Origin: Candidatus Falkowbacteria bacterium
GTDB lineage: Bacteria; Patescibacteriota; Patescibacteriia; Patescibacteriales; Patescibacteriaceae
Assembly (NCBI GenBank): GCA_026396835.1
Contig: JAPLWA010000004.1
Span: 62,001 to 126,000 of the forward strand
DNA length: 64,000 nucleotides
Direction of reading: 5' to 3'
Both the position numbers and the translations under genes were made by a program. How positions within the stretch are numbered: the first letter of the stretch is position 1; every line of letters begins with the position of its first letter. Below the pieces are notes generated by a model. The model worked only from the letters and a program-made list of their open reading frames with translations. It did not search any database and had not been told where the DNA came from. This document shows, piece by piece, positions 60,244 to 64,000 of the stretch.

Positions 60244-60939
60244 TTGGGAATTTCATTTCATGTAATTTGTTATAGTCTTTTGGCTATCGCTCTAACAGTT
60301 GTTAGTGGTTTTCTTTTGAGAGTGAGCTGGCAGAAAAAATGCTTAGAAAATCAAAAAAATCTTACAAAGAAAATTTCAGATTTAAGGTGTAACGAAATCA
60401 ACCTTATTAAAAAATTAATATTCTGGGAAGATGTTTCTGATGTGTTTAGTGCTGGAGCGCATATAATAGGTAGCCTCAAAAAGTTAAACACTGATCTACC
60501 GCCAGAAGAATCACATTTATTCAAGGTGCTGGCTAGAAGTTATTTTTTAGGTGTTTTTAATCAAATAGATAATCTTTTAGGTCAAGGATTATTCTTTGTT
60601 AAATTCTTTGCAGCTGCTAATTCAGGTTCAGGTATTGTTTGTGATAATATCTTTTTATCAAAATCAACACTCCTTGAGATACTGCAAAAGCTTAGTCCTG
60701 AAGATAAGGCAGGTATCTTATTGCAGTTAATAATAAATTGTCCTTCTAGCTTTGCAGAAAATAAAGACTATAAAACTTTTCTAATGTATATAGGGGAGGA
60801 CCGTGACAATAATGCGATCATACATAGTCTTGAAGGTTTATATAAAACGCATTCTCTTCATGAAGGAGTTAATGAACTTGAAGTGGTTTATGCTAAACTA
60901 TTACTTCTTTCATTAAAGCAGTCCATGCAAGCTAAGTAA
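60244..60939 (+). CDS. Cluster gene 3: membrane-anchored helical protein
   Basis: 231 residues starting at TTG 60244, set by the Shine-Dalgarno AAGGAG 6 bases upstream; no ATG fits. One membrane helix (about 5-26), then a basic coiled-coil-like stretch (KKCLENQKNLTKKISDLRCN) and a helical domain. Shares IxxLxxxYFxGxxN and LIIxxPxxF patterns with gene 1. No known family. Independent transcription unit. Confidence 0.68.
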   Translation: MGISFHVICYSLLAIALTVVSGFLLRVSWQKKCLENQKNLTKKISDLRCNEINLIKKLIFWEDVSDVFSAGAHIIGSLKKLNTDLPPEESHLFKVLARSYFLGVFNQIDNLLGQGLFFVKFFAAANSGSGIVCDNIFLSKSTLLEILQKLSPEDKAGILLQLIINCPSSFAENKDYKTFLMYIGEDRDNNAIIHSLEGLYKTHSLHEGVNELEVVYAKLLLLSLKQSMQAK

Positions 60940-60957
60940 TTTTGTTCTTTCAAACGA

Positions 60958-60986
60958 GTCGAATCTAATAAAGATTCGACTTTTTT
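60958..60986 (+). terminator. Terminator of cluster gene 3
   Basis: GTCGAATCT pairs with AGATTCGAC around a 5-base loop, followed by a T run. Confidence 0.92.
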
Positions 60987-61002
60987 GATACTTTGTATAT
61001 TA

Positions 61003-61031
61003 TTGACAAAACCGTAAAAATTTAATATAGT
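61003..61031 (+). promoter_or_regulatory. Promoter of cluster genes 4-6
   Basis: TTGACA, a 17-base spacer and TATAGT. Confidence 0.75.
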
Positions 61032-61040
61032 ATTTGATTA

Positions 61041-61113
61041 CGATCTTTGACAAGAACCTAATTAAGTTAATTATTAAGCTCGTTTTTTAGCGGGTTTAAT
61101 AATTAACTTAATT
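61041..61113 (+). promoter_or_regulatory. Structured leader of cluster genes 4-6 with boxA-like element
   Basis: CGATCTTTGACAAGAA (61041-61056) resembles boxA. AATTAAGTTAATTATTAA (61060-61077) pairs perfectly over 18 bp with TTAATAATTAACTTAATT (61096-61113). Confidence 0.65.
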
Positions 61114-61152
61114 AAATAATAATAAAAATTAAATTTATTGAAAGGATAGAAA

Positions 61153-61956
61153 ATGGGACAAGTAGATTTGTCAAATTATTGGCCAGTAATAGTCGTTGTT
61201 ACTATTTATATAATAGCTCTATTTGCTGTCATATTCTCTTTTAGTTTTTTATTAGGGAGAAAGAATGAACAAAATACGTGGCTTGAACGTGAAGTTAAGT
61301 CGTTGAAAGCCGAAATAAAATCAGACGAAGAAAAAGCCAAAGAAAATGTCAAAAAATTGGTTAAGATTTTTTCTTCAATATTCCTTTTTAAGGAAAACTT
61401 AGAGAAATGCAAAAGTATTGAAGATGCTTATGAAGTCACTCGTAATTTATGTCTGACTTATCAAGTTAGCGAATTTTCATTCAATAAAAATCCTAACATT
61501 AAGCTGCATGGGCAGGTTAAGGCATTTTTAGAGGAAGCGCTAGTTTCATATTTCAAGACGAACCTATTGAGCCTTGATAATTCAGAGCTTAAGATATCTG
61601 TATTAACCAAAGCGATCAACTTCGCATGTAACAATTCATCAGACCCTATCTGCTTAATGATTAATGTAAAAAGGGTTATCGGAAATGTATTTATGTTATT
61701 AGAGTACAAAGAAAAGCTTGATGTTTATATAGCCGTCATCAAGAACCAGATAGTCGACAAAAATCTCCATTATATAATGGATTTAGAATTGTTTGTTGGT
61801 TATATAAAGAGTGATGATGTCTTTAAGAATAAAAAGTTTCATGATGATGCTAAGGTCATGATAGATGAACTCACAAAGGAAGTTAAAGATCCAGGGGTTA
61901 TAAGATTCTTAGAAATGGTGGCCGGATTAACTGGCGTAAAACTTGGAGTTAAATAA
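61153..61956 (+). CDS. Cluster gene 4: membrane-anchored coiled-coil/helical protein
   Basis: 267 residues. A short MGQ start, a membrane helix (about 11-34), a charged coiled coil (LEREVKSLKAEIKSDEEKAK) and a helical C-terminal domain. Clearly paralogous to gene 5: both have SS(I/V)FLF, a (V/I)TRNLC motif, a KEKLDVYIAVIKNQI-type segment and an IKSD motif in the same order. AAAGGA precedes the ATG. No known family. First gene of the only multi-gene unit in the cluster. Confidence 0.72.
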   Translation: MGQVDLSNYWPVIVVVTIYIIALFAVIFSFSFLLGRKNEQNTWLEREVKSLKAEIKSDEEKAKENVKKLVKIFSSIFLFKENLEKCKSIEDAYEVTRNLCLTYQVSEFSFNKNPNIKLHGQVKAFLEEALVSYFKTNLLSLDNSELKISVLTKAINFACNNSSDPICLMINVKRVIGNVFMLLEYKEKLDVYIAVIKNQIVDKNLHYIMDLELFVGYIKSDDVFKNKKFHDDAKVMIDELTKEVKDPGVIRFLEMVAGLTGVKLGVK

Positions 61957-62004
61957 CAATAATTAATTAACAAAAAACATAAAATTTTTCGAAAGGGTAG
62001 TAAA

Positions 62005-62811
62005 ATGGGACAAAATAACCCATATGTATGCTGGACAATAATTACCACTATCATTGGCCCTGCAGTCGCATTACTGGTCGCTGTTTTCTTTCTAATATTA
62101 GACTCCAGAAATAAGTATGAAAAGAATAAAAGGCTGGAGGCTGATAATCAGGTCTTGAAAACAGAAATAAAGTTAAACGAAACAAAAGCACAAGAAAAGA
62201 TTGAAGAATATAGTAAAACTTCTTCATCAGTGTTTCTGTTTCACACTGAGTTAATGAATAGTACTAAAGTTGAAGAGGTTTTTATTATTACTCGCAATCT
62301 TTGTGTAAATCTTATAAAGAGCGATTATTATTACAAATGTAAAGCAAATCTTGATTGGTTTTTGAAGGTTTCTGATTATTTAGAGAACACTCTATATTTA
62401 TTCTATGTTAAGATTGCGTTAAAAAGTGTAAATTCGGTGATTCAATCACATAACTTGGCAGAGATGGCTAAACTAGTTTGCAGTAAATATAAAGATGATT
62501 ACATGCTGCTTAACGTAGTGAAAGTTGTTGCTAAAGTTTTCGCTTCACTGACTCATGAAGAAAAAGTAAATGCATATATCGAAATTGTTAAAAGACATAT
62601 AACTGAATTGCATATTGTAAATAATGACGATATGATTTTCTTTCTTGTCTCAATAAAAAGTGACGCTTCCGCTAACAAGAAATTTTGCGATAGCTTTAAG
62701 AAAATGATGGATAATATCACTGACAGAGAGAAAGACCTTGCACTTAACAACTTTCTTGAGCTGGCTTATTCTTTAGCCTGTGGAAATTTAGAGGTTGAAC
62801 AAAAAACATAA
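62005..62811 (+). CDS. Cluster gene 5: paralog of gene 4
   Basis: 268 residues with the same order of parts as gene 4: MGQ, a membrane helix (about 11-33), a coiled coil (LEADNQVLKTEIKLNETKAQ), KTSSSVFLF, ITRNLCVNL, HEEKVNAYIEIVKRHI and VSIKSDASANKKF. The membrane helix sequences differ while the soluble motifs are kept, suggesting that the soluble domain is the functional part. Lies 48 bases after gene 4 with GAAAGGG as ribosome site and no terminator between. Confidence 0.72.
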   Translation: MGQNNPYVCWTIITTIIGPAVALLVAVFFLILDSRNKYEKNKRLEADNQVLKTEIKLNETKAQEKIEEYSKTSSSVFLFHTELMNSTKVEEVFIITRNLCVNLIKSDYYYKCKANLDWFLKVSDYLENTLYLFYVKIALKSVNSVIQSHNLAEMAKLVCSKYKDDYMLLNVVKVVAKVFASLTHEEKVNAYIEIVKRHITELHIVNNDDMIFFLVSIKSDASANKKFCDSFKKMMDNITDREKDLALNNFLELAYSLACGNLEVEQKT

Positions 62812-62826
62812 AGAAAGGAGCTTGAT

Positions 62827-63135
62827 ATGACTCAGAAGAAAAAGAGATCTCAAGAAAAAGATCTCGGCTTCGAAATGTTTTTTCAGGTTCTCGGTTACGC
62901 GTTTGTGTCCTTAGTAATTTCTGCTCTCGTTTACTTATCGAGTAGTTGGACACTGGGTAAATGCGCTTGGTTGGCCCTTGGAATTTTTGTTTGTGCATGC
63001 ATATTTATTGATGTTGAAATTGAAGTAATACATGAAGCGCAGCCTGGCGGTAAGACAAAAAAGACAATTAAACGTACGTACTACTTGCTTGGTCACGCGT
63101 ATGAAGAGAACGAAGAAGAATTAGAAGAAGAATAA
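62827..63135 (+). CDS. Cluster gene 6: small membrane protein with acidic tail
   Basis: 102 residues. A basic N-terminus (MTQKKKRSQEKD), two membrane helices (about 18-40 and 45-63), then a soluble tail with RTYYLLGHAYEENEEELEEE, strongly acidic at the end. No known family. It starts 15 bases after gene 5 with AAGGAG and is the last gene of the unit. It may serve as membrane partner of the paralogs 4 and 5, as inference from the operon. Confidence 0.65.
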   Translation: MTQKKKRSQEKDLGFEMFFQVLGYAFVSLVISALVYLSSSWTLGKCAWLALGIFVCACIFIDVEIEVIHEAQPGGKTKKTIKRTYYLLGHAYEENEEELEEE

Positions 63136-63149
63136 TTTTAGTCATATTT

Positions 63150-63185
63150 GGGGTTTTGCTTTATTAGCAAAACCCCTCTTTTTTT
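63150..63185 (+). terminator. Terminator of cluster genes 4-6
   Basis: GGGGTTTTGC pairs with GCAAAACCCC, followed by a T run. Confidence 0.92.
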
Positions 63186-63187
63186 AC

Positions 63188-63193
63188 TATACT
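63188..63193 (+). promoter_or_regulatory. -10 box of uvrC
   Basis: TATACT ends 6 bases before the ATG, with a weak TTAGCA 18 bases upstream; predicts a leaderless mRNA. Confidence 0.5.
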
Positions 63194-63199
63194 ACTTAA

Positions 63200-64000
63200 A
63201 TGACATTAGATAATGTAAAAAAACTTAATATTCCTACAAATCCTGGCTGTTATCAGTATTATAATAAAGCAGGGGATTTGATTTATATTGGCAAGGCAGT
63301 TAATTTGCGTAGCCGTGTTTTGTCGTATTGGCGTGAAGGCACAGCCCATACGCCGGCCAAAGCTAAAATGGTTAAAGACATCGCTAAGATTATGTGGATT
63401 GAAGTTGATAGTGAAATTGAAGCTCTGTTGTTAGAGGCGAATTTAATTAAAAAACATCAGCCGTTTTATAATGTTGATTTACGCGACGATAAAAGATTTT
63501 TTTATGTAAATATTTCTTTAGAAGATGAAATTCCCGGCGTCTTTCTCAGTCGAAAAATCAACAAGTCTGGTCGCTATTTTGGACCTTTTGTTAGCTCACA
63601 AGCTTTAAAAGAAACCTTAAAAGCGGTTAGAAAAATTTGGCCATATTGCACGATGAGAAAAATTCAGAAAAAACCATGTTTCTATTATCAGATCGGTCGC
63701 TGCCTTGGACCTTGCGGAAATAAAGTTACAATCAAGGAATATAATGAAAAAGTTATTAAGCCTTTGATTTTATTTTTTGAAAATAAGAAAACCAAAGTTG
63801 TTAAGGATTTGGAGAAAGAAAAGAAACAACTTGAAAAATTGGGCAAGCTTGAAGAAGCCGGAGTTATTGCTTATCGTTTAGAGCAAATGAAACGCGTATT
63901 AGAAAACACACGAGTTTTAGGTGTTAGTGAAAAATACGCCAACGACGTAATTGAGTTAGCAAAAATTTTAGATTTACCAAAAATTCCAAAAAGAATTGAA
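63200..64000 (+). CDS. uvrC: Excinuclease ABC subunit C (3' partial)
   Basis: 267 codons visible, running off the right edge. The GIY-YIG nuclease domain is clear: PGCYQYYNKAGDLIYIGKAV then NLRSRVLSYW (residues about 14-45), and EIEALLLEANLIKKHQPFYN. Next come RDDKRFFYVNISLEDEIPGV, GRYFGPF and the Cys-rich KPCFYYQIGRCLGPC. UvrC makes the dual incision in nucleotide excision repair with UvrA and UvrB. The UvrB-binding, RNase-H-like and HhH parts lie beyond the window. Confidence 0.96.
   Translation, partial: MTLDNVKKLNIPTNPGCYQYYNKAGDLIYIGKAVNLRSRVLSYWREGTAHTPAKAKMVKDIAKIMWIEVDSEIEALLLEANLIKKHQPFYNVDLRDDKRFFYVNISLEDEIPGVFLSRKINKSGRYFGPFVSSQALKETLKAVRKIWPYCTMRKIQKKPCFYYQIGRCLGPCGNKVTIKEYNEKVIKPLILFFENKKTKVVKDLEKEKKQLEKLGKLEEAGVIAYRLEQMKRVLENTRVLGVSEKYANDVIELAKILDLPKIPKRIE

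Noticed and set aside
58325-63135. Toxin-antitoxin or phage defence island
   Set aside because: No nuclease, ATPase, TIR or other effector motif and no integrase is seen; the proteins are uniformly helical membrane-anchored, so no such function is claimed.

Overview
The window reads as a chromosome segment of an AT-rich, reduced-genome bacterium of the Patescibacteria (Candidate Phyla Radiation). The evidence is the combination of short informational genes, T4SS-pilin-like and type IV prepilin genes with large C-terminal add-on domains, DUF3160, DUF5663-like and cohesin-like surface proteins, a ComEC channel lacking its hydrolase domain, and the absence of biosynthetic operons. The exact class is inference only. 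The genetic code is standard: TGA ends many genes, and prfB carries the classic in-frame TGA with a +1 frameshift, so code 25 does not apply.

Layout. 0-2 kb: surface protein and a histidine phosphatase. 2-4.2 kb: small acidic proteins, including two successive two-gene modules, each with its own promoter and terminator. 4.4-8 kb: metG and an ABC exporter on the minus strand. 8-12.7 kb: enolase and three tandem prepilins. 13-20.4 kb: gyrB (minus), a DUF3160 protein, a membrane protein, rodA and rplY. 20.4-24 kb: two small genes, prmC-prfA, rpmE and tRNA-Leu(CAA). 24-30.2 kb: parA, parB, a SixA-like phosphatase and dnaE. 30-36.5 kb: a membrane protein, an alpha/alpha-toroid (terpene-cyclase-like) protein, a T-box-controlled thrS, a YgjV-like protein and a fourth prepilin. 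36.5-42.4 kb: ROK kinase, glycoside hydrolase, T4SS-pilin-like protein, flippase, glycosyltransferase and RluD-like enzyme, suggesting cell-surface glycan work. 42.4-46.7 kb: a cytidylate-kinase-like protein, gap, an HtrA-like protease and prfB. 46.8-50.3 kb: comEC and small accessory genes. 50.3-58 kb: hisS, a lysine-rich mini-protein, tyrS, argS, two Nudix proteins, a coiled-coil protein and a single-chain PheRS. 58.3-63.1 kb: a cluster of six uncharacterised membrane-anchored helical proteins. The window ends inside uvrC.

The most unusual region is the 58-63 kb cluster. It has four transcription units, each with a TTGACA-N17 promoter, a long leader hairpin, a Shine-Dalgarno site and a strong terminator. 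In three of the leaders a GATCTTTRANA element resembling the rRNA antitermination signal boxA lies just after the predicted start of transcription. At least two of the proteins (61153 and 62005) are clear paralogs. Further RNA regulation is visible upstream of thrS (T-box with a terminal-loop ACC specifier candidate) and pheS (mutually exclusive hairpins around a mini-ORF).

Several dispersed repeat families are interspersed: R1, a TTGTTAGTTG hairpin, four copies; R2, a 207-208 bp MITE-like element, two full copies plus two related hairpins; R3, about 190 bp, two copies in opposite orientation, one accompanied by a duplicated gyrB 3' end; R4, an AT-rich element directly before two start codons; and one palindrome of the widespread REP-like type. 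Many housekeeping genes have a -10 box so close to the ATG that their mRNAs should be leaderless, whereas accessory genes carry leaders with Shine-Dalgarno sites.
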